From assembly GCA_030432635.1 (NCBI GenBank), contig JAUIMB010000003.1, positions 62,001 through 126,000 on the forward strand: DNA of 64,000 bases. The letters are read 5' to 3'. Origin of the DNA: Bacteroidia bacterium. GTDB taxonomy: Bacteria > Bacteroidota > Bacteroidia > Flavobacteriales > Flavobacteriaceae. Positions 1 through 10,300 of this stretch are shown here, in pieces. How positions within the stretch are numbered: position 1 is the stretch's first letter; the number at the start of each line of letters is the position of its first letter. A model generated the notes under the pieces. That model searched no databases, was not told the DNA's origin, and saw only the letters and a list, made by a program, of their open reading frames with translations. A program made the position numbers and the translations under genes.

Positions 1-3000
1 CAACGTATTACTTGTTTCTCCAGGAATTGCAAAACCATCCTTAAACCATACATGGTCAACAGAATCTGCTTGCGTTTGTAAAATTATTTCTTCTCCTAAA
101 CAAGTCGCTGTACCATTGGATACCAAGACATCTTCTCCAAGATCGATTTCACCAATGTCAAAACTACCCGCTTTTAAGAACACGCCCGAATCTAATTGCG
201 TATCGGTTGCGTCAGCGATTACCAATTTAATGTGATAAGTCTCTCCAATGTTTACTTGTGAAAAAGCAGTAAATACTTCTGTTCTACCATCAAAGGACAT
301 AGGCGGAAGGTTATCTGGCGTATAGCCTCCAAAATATTCTTCGTTTATTGCCGGACATCCAGGGTTTTCAGGATGAATATTTGTCACCAAGATTGGTGTA
401 TTGGTTCCAGGTAAAACTGCAAGATTGGTCGTAACTCCATTTTGATCTGTTAACAAGAAGGCAAATGCATCAGAGAACGTACATTCGAATGTTCCTCCAG
501 TATTTCCATTGTATTCTTCAGATGCCATCAAGAAATCAAAGCTTATTTCATCAGCAAGTGGTACGAAGTCAAATTCAACTATGGAAGCGTTATTGGAAGT
601 AATACCAACCGCTGCATTCAATTCAGCGTCACCTGGCCAGCCTGTTCCACCTTCACTCATGGCATTGACATTTGGACCGGAAGCCAAACTCGCATCACCA
701 GAGGTTAATATTAAGCCTTCTTCAAAAGGGAAACTGTTTGGATCGTCTGTAGAAAAGTATCCTATACCATTCACATCTCCAAAATTAGTACCTGTAGAAA
801 ACGTAATGTTAGAAATTTCTGCACAAGGATTGGCAATCAAAACGTTCACTACTAATTCCTCAATGGTATACGTGGTTTGATCGACAGCGACATTTCCTGT
901 ACCAGGACGTATACATAAATCAAAAGTAGCATCCACTCCTTCATCTCCATCTGAAAACACTCTGATATAATAGGTGTTTCCTACGGTTAGGGATGGCGTA
1001 AGACTTGCTGTATCTGGAGAACAATAAAGTTCAACAGGAGCATTACAAGTCCCTTCATAGAGCGCGTGGTCTAGATTTTGGAATCCTGTTCCACTTATAT
1101 TTCTAAGTTCAATTATTTGAAACTCATTTAAAGCTGTAAATTCAAACCAAACATCGTCATCTGGATTTCCTCCACAAGAACCAATAGGGATACCAGAATC
1201 TGTAGCTTCCAGTAGAGTACCTGAGGTTAGAAGTTCACAGTTAGGACCTGTATTCACTTGGGCAACTGTTGCGTCACAAGGATTGTCATTATCTGGTGGA
1301 CAATCTGCCAATTGTAATGCTGAGCTACTAATGACACAACTACCATCTTGATCATTCGTTAGGGTAATGATGACATCTACTAAGAAAGGGAATGGTCCGA
1401 CTTGATAAACACCTGTTGCCATGACGGTCTCTGTAGTAGCATCAATATTATTTGAGATTGTTAATGACATCGCATCTCCCAATGAAGTAACATTGACATC
1501 CACTAGGAATTGATCTCCAGTATCACAATCATCAATTATTTGATACGTTGCTGCTGGATTGATACATGTAGCGCATTCAACAGTATAATCAATTCCGTCA
1601 GAACAGCAGAAACTTCCCGCTTCACAACTTACAGAACCATCTGAAGTTACCTGGAAGGAAATGCTATCTCCTGTTGATTGGAAAGATAAACCAGAAATGT
1701 CACCATTATCACCTTCATCGTTGTAGAGTTCAGTGCCATCGGAATCAAATACGACCAAGAAGTCAAATGGTGCTCCTTCAACTTGACCCGAATTGAAGTC
1801 TAAGTTTAATGGGCTGCCATCTGAGCTTGTGTAGGTGATAACCAAAGAGTCTCCATTAGGATAACAAAAGGATTCTATTATTGGGCCTGCTCCACAATCA
1901 ACTGTAAAATTGGTTTGAATGGTTGTGGTAAAGGTTAAAGGTCCTACCCAAGTACTATATCCATCTGTTCCTCCACAGTCTGCTCGAACCCATACCTCAT
2001 AGTCGGTTTCAAAATCCAATCCGGTTAAATTAGCCGATGTATTGGTTGTTGCTATTCCTGGACCTGTCGGTATACCAGTACCAGCAGGTTGAACGACATA
2101 TTCCCAGTTCGTTTCCGAACCTCCTGCCATCCAGCTAATATCAGCCATTGTACCACTAATGTTATCCACCGATAACCCTGTTGGCTCTAAACAATCAGGT
2201 ATTAACCTTACTCTAAAATTATCTACAAATACATCATTATCTTCAGGATCATCTTCAGTTCCTTCTGATCCTAGAATACCAAATTGAACGGTTTGTCCTG
2301 CATAAGCCGAAAGGTCATAAACAACTAATGTTCCTGTTGGAGGTACTACTGAAGTATTGTCCCATGTAATTAAGTTGGTCCATGTGGCTCCATCATCATT
2401 ACTAATTAATAATTGAACTGTATCATCAGATCCTAATGTCCCAGCATTTGTAGTACTTCCAAATTCCATGATAGCAAACTCAAAATCAACCTGATAAGGC
2501 CCACCGGTCAAATCAAATTGAGGGGATAAAATCCAATCGCTTTTGGCAGCGAGCCATAAATTGATTTTATACGCACCATCAAAACCGTTATTTAAAAATC
2601 CGTCTGGTCCCCAATCTCCTGCACCTAAGTCCATCGGTCCAGTTGTAGCATCACCATTGCCAGCTTCGTCCCAACAATCTGGAATAATTTCGGTAAAGTC
2701 TTGCAGGTAGTCTGGTACAAATATATCACAGGCAGTTTGGAAGTTCACAGGGCCTACCCAACTACTAAATCCATCCGTACCTCCACAATCTGCTCGAACC
2801 CATACTTCATAGTCAGTAACTGCGGTTAAAGCAGATGCAGTATATGGATTATCCATGGTTGGTGTGCCTGGACCTGTTGGAAGTCCTGTTCCAGCAGGTT
2901 GAACCGCTACCTCCCAAGCCATTTCAGAACCGCCTGGTGTCCAGCTAATTGCTGCTGAAGTTGCTGTTATGGTATCTACATTAATACCTGTTGGTTCTTG

Positions 3001-4350
3001 ACATGTAGGGATGAGTCTTACGCGAAAATTATCTACAAACACATCATTATCTTCAGGATCATCGACAGTTCCTTCTGATCCTAGAATACCAAATTGAACG
3101 GTTTGTCCTGCATATGTAGTTAAATCTTGTACTATCTGAGTTCCTGTTGCAGGAATCACAGAAGTATTGTCCCAAGTTTGAAGTGCGGTCCATGAGGCTC
3201 CATTATCTGTACTAATTAGTAATTGGACTATATCATCAGAGCCTAATGTTCCGGCATCAGTGGTACTTCCAAATTCCATAATAGCGAAATCAAAATCCAA
3301 TTGATAAGGTCCTCCAGTAAGGTCAAACTGAGGTGATAAGATCCAATCACTTTTGGCCGCAAGCCATAGATTGATTTTATATGCACCATCAAAACCGTTA
3401 TTTAAAAATCCGTCAGGAACCCAATCTCCTGCGCCTAAATCCATTGGCCCTGTCGTAGCATCACCATTACCCGCTTCATCCCAACAATCGGGAATAATAT
3501 CGGTAAAGTCTTCTAGATATTCAGGTGTAAATACATCACATGCTGTTTGAAAGCTGATAGGTCCTGCCCAATTACTTAATCCATCTGTTCCTCCACAATC
3601 GGCTCGAACCCATACTTCATAGTCGGTAACTGCGGTTAAAGTAGATACAGTATAAGGGTTAGTAGTAATCGCTGTTCCTGATCCTGTTGGCTCTCCAGTT
3701 CCTAATGGTTGTACAACAATTTCCCAATCCATTTCTGATCCACCTGCAGTCCAGCTGATTTCGGCTGTGGTGGCGGTAATATTTGCAACCGTTAAATCTG
3801 ATGGGAAATTACATGTTGAATTGTATACTTCAACATTATCTATTAGCCAATACCATGCCCAATCATCGCCATCATTATAGACAAAGCGAACTTGCATGGT
3901 TGCGTTAGAATATGCTGTTATATCGATATGCTGTTGGTCGGGAGCATTGAATCCGCCAATATCTGCCGTTTGATTAAGGAGTTCGACCCAATTTGTTCCG
4001 TCAAACACTTCAACTACTGCTGTATCTGGACCGATATTATTATAAAATTGATCAAAATCCAAAAATAAAGCCACTGCACCAGTCGTGTCAAAAACAGGAG
4101 ACGTCAATGTTTCTATTAAATGTGTCCCATTCCCATTGGCATCACTATCTGCTATGGCACAATTGGTTCCGTCAAGGCTATTTCCTGCACCTTGCTGACC
4201 AGAAATCCAAGAATCACCAGTGGCACCTCCTTCATCGGTAACGGTCCAAGTCGCTGGAATTTCAGTATCAAAGCTTTCCTGCAAATACGTTTGCCCATTT
4301 ACCAAAGTAAAGGTAAAAATAAGCGAGATTAATAATATGATTTTTTTCAT
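1..4350 (-). CDS. Giant modular T9SS-type surface adhesin, 3' end outside window
   Basis: This is an open reading frame of 1450 codons that runs off the left edge. It starts at ATG 4350 with a signal peptide of about 19 residues ending VNG|Q. In order I read: a MAM/choice-of-anchor J-like domain (about 20-175), fibronectin III-like (from 180), J-like (about 260-445), FN3 (from 450), J-like (about 530-715), FN3 (from 721), a CUB-like segment (about 814-925), a segment related to the neighbouring adhesin (about 927-1140), a choice-of-anchor L domain (about 1155-1400) and the start of an Ig/PKD-like domain. Modules of this kind are typical of secreted Bacteroidota adhesins. The expected C-terminal sorting domain is not visible, so export by T9SS is inferred from context. 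It lies downstream of the OmpA gene on the same strand, beyond a terminator. Confidence 0.85.
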   Translation of the reverse strand, partial: MKKIILLISLIFTFTLVNGQTYLQESFDTEIPATWTVTDEGGATGDSWISGQQGAGNSLDGTNCAIADSDANGNGTHLIETLTSPVFDTTGAVALFLDFDQFYNNIGPDTAVVEVFDGTNWVELLNQTADIGGFNAPDQQHIDITAYSNATMQVRFVYNDGDDWAWYWLIDNVEVYNSTCNFPSDLTVANITATTAEISWTAGGSEMDWEIVVQPLGTGEPTGSGTAITTNPYTVSTLTAVTDYEVWVRADCGGTDGLSNWAGPISFQTACDVFTPEYLEDFTDIIPDCWDEAGNGDATTGPMDLGAGDWVPDGFLNNGFDGAYKINLWLAAKSDWILSPQFDLTGGPYQLDFDFAIMEFGSTTDAGTLGSDDIVQLLISTDNGASWTALQTWDNTSVIPATGTQIVQDLTTYAGQTVQFGILGSEGTVDDPEDNDVFVDNFRVRLIPTCQEPTGINVDTITATSAAISWTPGGSEMAWEVAVQPAGTGLPTGPGTPTMDNPYTASALTAVTDYEVWVRADCGGTDGFSSWVGPVNFQTACDIFVPDYLQDFTEIIPDCWDEAGNGDATTGPMDLGAGDWGPDGFLNNGFDGAYKINLWLAAKSDWILSPQFDLTGGPYQVDFEFAIMEFGSTTNAGTLGSDDTVQLLISNDDGATWTNLITWDNTSVVPPTGTLVVYDLSAYAGQTVQFGILGSEGTEDDPEDNDVFVDNFRVRLIPDCLEPTGLSVDNISGTMADISWMAGGSETNWEYVVQPAGTGIPTGPGIATTNTSANLTGLDFETDYEVWVRADCGGTDGYSTWVGPLTFTTTIQTNFTVDCGAGPIIESFCYPNGDSLVITYTSSDGSPLNLDFNSGQVEGAPFDFLVVFDSDGTELYNDEGDNGDISGLSFQSTGDSISFQVTSDGSVSCEAGSFCCSDGIDYTVECATCINPAATYQIIDDCDTGDQFLVDVNVTSLGDAMSLTISNNIDATTETVMATGVYQVGPFPFLVDVIITLTNDQDGSCVISSSALQLADCPPDNDNPCDATVAQVNTGPNCELLTSGTLLEATDSGIPIGSCGGNPDDDVWFEFTALNEFQIIELRNISGTGFQNLDHALYEGTCNAPVELYCSPDTASLTPSLTVGNTYYIRVFSDGDEGVDATFDLCIRPGTGNVAVDQTTYTIEELVVNVLIANPCAEISNITFSTGTNFGDVNGIGYFSTDDPNSFPFEEGLILTSGDASLASGPNVNAMSEGGTGWPGDAELNAAVGITSNNASIVEFDFVPLADEISFDFLMASEEYNGNTGGTFECTFSDAFAFLLTDQNGVTTNLAVLPGTNTPILVTNIHPENPGCPAINEEYFGGYTPDNLPPMSFDGRTEVFTAFSQVNIGETYHIKLVIADATDTQLDSGVFLKAGSFDIGEIDLGEDVLVSNGTATCLGEEIILQTQADSVDHVWFKDGFAIPGETSNTL
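2191..3810 (-). repeat. Tandem 810-bp in-gene repeat (FN3 plus anchor-J module, two copies)
   Basis: Two consecutive copies of about 810 bp (270 residues) lie at about 3001-3810 and 2191-3000 inside the partial adhesin. Long DNA blocks are almost identical; for example the stretch starting at 2561 recurs at 3371 with few changes. Each copy encodes one FN3-like domain followed by one choice-of-anchor J-like domain. Confidence 0.85.
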
Positions 4351-4418
4351 TGCTGTTGGTTGTTTTTTACTTTTCTATTTCATCATTGAAACCCTAGTTA
4401 CAAGATTTCATTTGAAAC

Positions 4419-4453
4419 CATAAAAGCCCAGAGATTAATTTTGGGCTTTTATG
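4419..4453 (-). terminator. Hairpin terminator after the OmpA gene
   Basis: CATAAAAGCCCA (4419-4430) pairs perfectly over 12 bp with TGGGCTTTTATG (4442-4453) around an 11-nt loop. On the minus strand the second arm ends in a short U tract, about 28 nt after the stop codon of the OmpA gene. The hairpin is symmetrical. Confidence 0.75.
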
Positions 4454-4480
4454 ATTCAATATTGTATATCCATCTCTTTT

Positions 4481-6394
4481 TTATTGTTGTTCAGGTCCAC
4501 CACTAACAATAAGGAATTCAGACCTTCTATTCATTTGATGTTCTTCCTCTGTACATTTCGATCCGCAGTCTACTTTAGGTTCATTCTCACCTTTTCCTTG
4601 TCCTGAGATTCTTGATGCATCAATTCCTTTAGAAATGACATATTGAACTGTTGTTTTTGCTCTTCTATCTGATAAACTTTCGTTATAATAAGCTGGTCCT
4701 CTACTATCTGTATGCGAAGTAGCGTTTATGACCATTTGAGGATATTTATTCATTATTTGAACTAATTTATCCAACTCAAATGCAGCTTGAGCAGTAATGT
4801 TCGATTTATCGAATTCAAAGAAAATTGGATTTAAGACAATTTCCTCTGGTTTTACAATCACTTCGATCGGGTTCATCATGATCGTAACTTTTTCTTCTTC
4901 ATTTTCGGAAGCAGCAATCTTCATTTTTTGACTTTCATAGTCGTCCATGACAATTTCCAATTCAGATTCCTTGCCTGTTTCTACAATAAAATCAACCGTA
5001 CCATCATCGTTGGTCACTTTAGACAAAACCTTATTTCCTTGTTCATCGTAAAGCGTCACAGATGCACCACTAAGAGGTTCTCCAGTTTCAGCATCTACTA
5101 CTGTACCTGCAATAAGCACATCGTTTAAAGGTTGTAATCTTTTTGTAGCATAAACATCATCTCCTCCTAATCCACCATCTCTGTTTGAAGACACATAACC
5201 TTCTTTAGTTTCTTCATCAATAGTAAAGGCAAAATCATCGGCACTACTATTAATAGGAATTCCTATGTTTCGAACAGGACCGGTTTTCCCATCAACCAAT
5301 TTAGTGTGGAATACATCCAAGTTTCCTAAGCCTAAATGACCATTGGAAGAAAAGTAGAGTGTATTATTACTACTAACGAAAGGAAACATTTCTTGCCCAT
5401 GAGTATTTACTTTTTGCCCTAAATTTTCTGGTTCTCCCAACGATCCGTCTTCATTAATTGTTGCTCTATAGATATCGAACATTCCAAATCCTCCAGGCAT
5501 ATCTGATGCAAAGTATAACATTTTACCATCAGGACTAACCGCTGGATTTTTCACATTATAACTTTCACTATTCACCTGAAACCCTTGAATGTCATCCCAT
5601 GTACCGTCCATTTTTTTCGCTCTGAAAAGGTGAAGTAGACTATATTTCATATTAGATGTAGAATCCTTTTCAAAAGCATTCTCATAGTAACTTTCTCTTG
5701 TAAAATACATGGTTTTTCCATCTGGAGAAAAGGATACGTCTGCGTCGTGATGCTTTGTATTTATTTCACCTTCGACTAATGCTGCAGCTTGATATGTTCC
5801 ATCTTCATTTTTTACCATTTCATAAATATCCAAGAATGGTTCTTCATTCCAACCGTAAGTTTTACGAGAGGTATTTCTAGCTGAGCTGATGTAAAGTTTG
5901 CCATCTTTCAATGTTCCTCCATAATCGGAATATTGTGTGTTAAAACCTAGGCTTTGAACATCGAACTTTTTCCCCTTTTCCAGAATTTTAGGCAAATAAT
6001 CTGGGTTATCCTTAAACGCTATGGCTCTATCGTCACTAGGGCGCATTTGAGCAAACTTTGCCATTTGAGTATTGGATTCTTCATACTTACCATTGGCCTT
6101 GAGCATTTGAGAGTACTTAAAATACATCTCTGGCTCATCCATAGTCTCTAAAGCTTTGGCATACCAACGTTCTGCTTCTTGAGTATTAAAGACATTATAG
6201 TAGCATTCTGCCAATTGACTGTAAACGTAGGCATCTCCTTTTCCATCTTCAATCAACTTAACGTAATCTTCAGCAGCATCAACAAATTCAAATCTCTTGA
6301 AGTGTTTATCTGCTTTTTTAGTGGCACTATTTTGAGCATATAAGCTGGAGCTACTTATTGCTAGGATTGTTATTAGTATTAATAATTTTTTCAT
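4481..6394 (-). CDS. OmpA family protein with TPR, PD40 repeats and carboxypeptidase-regulatory-like domain
   Basis: The 637-residue protein has a signal peptide (about 1-20, ending LYAQ). It then has TPR-like helices (about 25-130), WD40-like PD40 beta-propeller repeats (about 150-420, with SPDGKTMYF and SPDGKMLYF), a carboxypeptidase regulatory-like beta-sandwich (about 427-510) and a C-terminal OmpA peptidoglycan-binding domain (about 523-632, with FEFDKSNI and SHTDSRG). This architecture is that of the PorE/OmpA-type partners encoded beside PorP/SprF in Bacteroidota. It probably anchors an outer-membrane T9SS accessory complex to the cell wall. The start is 20 nt after the PorP/SprF stop, so the two are likely co-transcribed. 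Confidence 0.88.
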   Translation of the reverse strand: MKKLLILITILAISSSSLYAQNSATKKADKHFKRFEFVDAAEDYVKLIEDGKGDAYVYSQLAECYYNVFNTQEAERWYAKALETMDEPEMYFKYSQMLKANGKYEESNTQMAKFAQMRPSDDRAIAFKDNPDYLPKILEKGKKFDVQSLGFNTQYSDYGGTLKDGKLYISSARNTSRKTYGWNEEPFLDIYEMVKNEDGTYQAAALVEGEINTKHHDADVSFSPDGKTMYFTRESYYENAFEKDSTSNMKYSLLHLFRAKKMDGTWDDIQGFQVNSESYNVKNPAVSPDGKMLYFASDMPGGFGMFDIYRATINEDGSLGEPENLGQKVNTHGQEMFPFVSSNNTLYFSSNGHLGLGNLDVFHTKLVDGKTGPVRNIGIPINSSADDFAFTIDEETKEGYVSSNRDGGLGGDDVYATKRLQPLNDVLIAGTVVDAETGEPLSGASVTLYDEQGNKVLSKVTNDDGTVDFIVETGKESELEIVMDDYESQKMKIAASENEEEKVTIMMNPIEVIVKPEEIVLNPIFFEFDKSNITAQAAFELDKLVQIMNKYPQMVINATSHTDSRGPAYYNESLSDRRAKTTVQYVISKGIDASRISGQGKGENEPKVDCGSKCTEEEHQMNRRSEFLIVSGGPEQQ

Positions 6395-6413
6395 AATGGA
6401 TTAACTTAGCTGA

Positions 6414-7316
6414 TTAAAAATATCTAGGTGAACGTGAAACTCGCTTCGGAAAGTTGAGGTCAAACAACAAAATAAATTCATGAGATGCAGGTGCATACTC
6501 TTTAATATCTGAAGTCACGTTATCATAGGCATATCCAACTCTGACGTTTCTGGTAATCGCAAAATTAACAAGTCCAGAAAACGAATCATCAAGCCTATAG
6601 GAAGCTCCGATTTCAAATTTTTCGAAGAATAGGGCGTTCAAGTTCACATCGAATGATGTAGGAGCACTAAATGCTGATTTTACCAAGAATGAAGGTTTCA
6701 ACTTCGTATTTGGAGATAACTGAAACACATAACCACCTGTTAAAAAGTAGTGCGCCTCTTCTGAACCCAACTTATTTCCATCTGCATCTAAATGCACTGA
6801 TTTTAATATGTTTGGTACTGAAAACGCCAAATAATAATTATCAGTATAATAGAATAAACCAGCTCCAATATTTGGTGTTGTCGTATTTATATTTTGGAAA
6901 AACTCATCATTTGGATCAATGAGGTCTATATTGGCTAAACCTATATCATGAAAGGTCGCTCCAGCCTTAATACCAAATGCCAAACGGTGTGCACCGCTAA
7001 ACTTCAAGGTATACGCAAAATCTGCATACGCATTGGTTTCTCTAACTGGTCCAACTTCATCAGATATTACTGAAAGTCCCAAACCTACTCGTTCTCCAAC
7101 TGGAGTGTGCCCGAAAAAAGTCCCTGTTTTTGGAGCACCATCTATTCCAGCCCATTGCGAACGGTACAATAATCCGAATGATAAATTCTCTCTAGAGCCT
7201 GCGTAAGCTGGATTTATGACATTCATATTATACATGTACTGTGTGTATTGAGGGTCTTGTTGACCATACACTTGCGTTGCAATTAGCAATACAATAATGA
7301 TATAAAATTTTTTCAT
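6414..7316 (-). CDS. PorP/SprF family type IX secretion outer-membrane protein
   Basis: The 300-residue protein has a signal peptide (about 1-18, VYGQQ) followed by the hallmark PorP/SprF N-terminus: QDPQYTQYMYN, then NPAYAGSR, then a beta-rich outer-membrane barrel to the C-terminus. In Flavobacterium, SprF is needed for export of the adhesin SprB, and PorP/SprF proteins commonly sit next to type B sorting-domain substrates. Here it lies 55 nt downstream of a giant type B substrate and 20 nt upstream of the OmpA gene, so I infer a dedicated role in displaying that adhesin. It is a family paralogue and not necessarily the orthologue of either named protein. Confidence 0.9.
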   Translation of the reverse strand: MKKFYIIIVLLIATQVYGQQDPQYTQYMYNMNVINPAYAGSRENLSFGLLYRSQWAGIDGAPKTGTFFGHTPVGERVGLGLSVISDEVGPVRETNAYADFAYTLKFSGAHRLAFGIKAGATFHDIGLANIDLIDPNDEFFQNINTTTPNIGAGLFYYTDNYYLAFSVPNILKSVHLDADGNKLGSEEAHYFLTGGYVFQLSPNTKLKPSFLVKSAFSAPTSFDVNLNALFFEKFEIGASYRLDDSFSGLVNFAITRNVRVGYAYDNVTSDIKEYAPASHEFILLFDLNFPKRVSRSPRYF

Positions 7317-7371
7317 GTGTTAGTTATTTGATTTTAGTTGTTTTTGGTTGTCTTTACGATTTATGTTGATA

Positions 7372-10300
7372 TTAATTGAGACGTTGTATATAAACCCAAG
7401 CAGCTCTTCTCTTTCCATTCTGGTATTCCATGGTGTAAAAATATGTGCCTACTGGTAATTCATCACCATCATTAGTTTGTCCATACCATTCGTTTTTATA
7501 ATTGGTTTTAGAATAAACCAAGGTTCCATGGCGATTAAAGATTTCAAGCTTACTTACATCATAGCTACTTAGGTCAAATGTATCGTTAGACCCATCTCCA
7601 TTTGGAGAAATCCCCTGAGGAATGACACAGCTTTCCAGCTCCACAACTTCTTGTGCAACAATTGCTGAACACATTGTGCTATCGTTAAATGTAACTTCTA
7701 TTTCATATAAACCTGCTTCCATTACCGATAAGGTCAACCCTGTTTCACCACCAATTACTCCTCCATCGCGATACCAAACAATACTCACATCTGAGACTGA
7801 ATAATTCTCTGGGGTGGCAGTGACTAGAATTGGTGTTGTAGCATTCGGACAAACTTCATAATCAAAATCTGTTGAGAACGTCGTCACTGGACGAGGTTTT
7901 ACAATTAAATCAAATGCAGTTGTCGAATAACAATCAACAGCAACAACACTCTCGACTCTTGCGTAAATAGTTTGCGAAGTACTTTCATACAATACTGAAG
8001 TATTAATTGGGTTAACTCCAGCTTCAGCATCTGCTTCTGTTTCATAATAACTTACACTGAACATTAAAGGGTCCTGACCGTTTAAAACATTAGTATCATG
8101 TGCTGCCAAATCAAAGAACGCCATACCCGAAGCAACATCGTCTTCACATTCCTCAATCGGGACATTTGTAGCATCAGGTTGTGGTCCTGATATGATTAAA
8201 TCAAAGCTAGCTGTCACGAAACAAACAGGCGCATTAGCATTTTCAGCTCTAACGTATATTGTTTGCGGGTTTGATATATTAGTATATGGAGATACTAGAG
8301 CTCCCATTCCTAATTGTGCATCAATCAATGTCAAGTGATACGTTACATTAACATCAGATGGGTCTTGTGCCCCAAGTACTGTTGGAGTCTGAATTTCTAA
8401 ATTGAATTCGGCGATGCCGTCATTGGAAGGATCATCACAAGTAATAAGATCCATCAAGGTAAATGTCGCATCTGGTGCTAAATTAACAACTAAGTCTAAA
8501 GTCGTGGTTGCATAACAATCAAATGATGTATTGCTTTCAACTCTTGCGTATATGGTTGCAGTCGGACTATTGTACAACATTGATGTATCAATAGGGTTAG
8601 TCCCAGCTTCAGCATCAGCTAAAGTTGCATAATAGGTAACCGTGAAATCAGCGGCACTTTGACCTCCTAAGATATTGGCATCTCTTGTAGGCAAATCAAA
8701 TGCTGCGATACCATCCATATCGTCATCACATTCTGGATAAACATCAGCGTTAGCTGTTGGCGTAGGTCCTGAGATTATAAGATTAAAAGAGGTTGTTGCA
8801 AAACAAAATTCTGCGTCAGCATCTTCAACTCTAATATAGATCGTTTGCGGATTCATGATGTTTGTATATGGCGACATCAAAGGATTAACGTCACCTTGAG
8901 CGTCTGCAAGCGTTAAGTGGTATGTAACGTTAAAGTCACCTGCAGATTGAGTTCCCAATACGCCAGCTGTTTGGATTTCTAGGTCAAAATCCTCAATCTC
9001 ATCTGCTGATATATCATCACATGTTACAATATCAGGAACAGGGTTAGCCATTGCTTCTTGACCAAATACAATAGTCACACTATCTTGTGCTTGAGCATCA
9101 CACTGCTCATCATAAACAATTGCTGTATAGGTGTTCGTTTCGGTAACTGTCAAAGATGTTCCAGTTTCTCCTTCAATAATAAATCCATTAGCATACCATT
9201 CAACTATATCTGCAAAAGGAGAATCTATGTTTATGGTATAATCTGGGAATCCACAGAAACTCTGATCTGGACCTAAATCCACTTCGATTTCAGCAGTAAT
9301 ATCACCATCTCCAGGATCACCTGAATTGGTTTGACTTATTGAAATTGTACCAGGATCGTCTGAGAAATTTGTTACCAATAAGACATAAATCTCACCAGAT
9401 TGTGCATTATCAATAGTCAAATTTTCGGTGGATTGAATAGAATAACTACAATCCACAATATTACCGAACGGATAAAAATCTGGATTTGAAGTGTTGTTAG
9501 GACAATCTCCTCCTGGATTCGGACATCCTAAGTCTAAATTGCCACAAGCATCATCTAAAGACATAAATGGACCCCAAAGCACAAAATCAACATCAAGACC
9601 CCCTCCTGTATCATCAACCTGATTGATCTCAATCTCAATGAGTCCGGAGTTTCCTATCTGGATGATATTCCAAGTTGGGTTAGGCGCTGAGAATAGACAC
9701 GCAATATCTGTAGGATCAGGAATACCAATAATATTTGATGTTGTTAATGCGCCTCCTGCTTCAGCACAAAAATTCACTGCATTCTCACAAATGATGTTTG
9801 TTGGTGCTTCTTGAATACAAAGGTCAAAAGTGGTGGTTTCTGAACCACTACCTCCAGAGAACACACGAATATAATAGGTGTTTCCAATAACCAATTCAGG
9901 AGAGACCATTGCATCAGCATCCGAACATTCTAATTCAACAAGAGCATCACAATCCCCTTCATATAATGCTATATCTGTATTAAACCCACCTCCAGCAACA
10001 TTCACTAGAGATATTAATTGTACCTCACTTAAGGCTGTAAACTGAAACCAAACATCATCATCTGGATTACCAGCACAAGTCCCTGTTGGAACACCTGAAT
10101 CGGTGGCTTCGATCAAGGTTCCTGGCGTGGTTAAATCACATGTGCTATTATCATTTACAACAGCCACAGTTGCATTACATGGATTGTCATTTTCAGGAGG
10201 GCAAGCTAATAATTGGATTGCAGAGCTATTGATTACACAATTTACGTCATCGTCACTACTTAAGGTTACAACGACATCTACCATAAATGGAAATGGTCCA

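Noticed and set aside
3993-4423. Plus-strand open frames opposite the start of the partial adhesin
   Set aside because: They are antisense to a well-supported coding region, have no recognisable domain and have no promoter.
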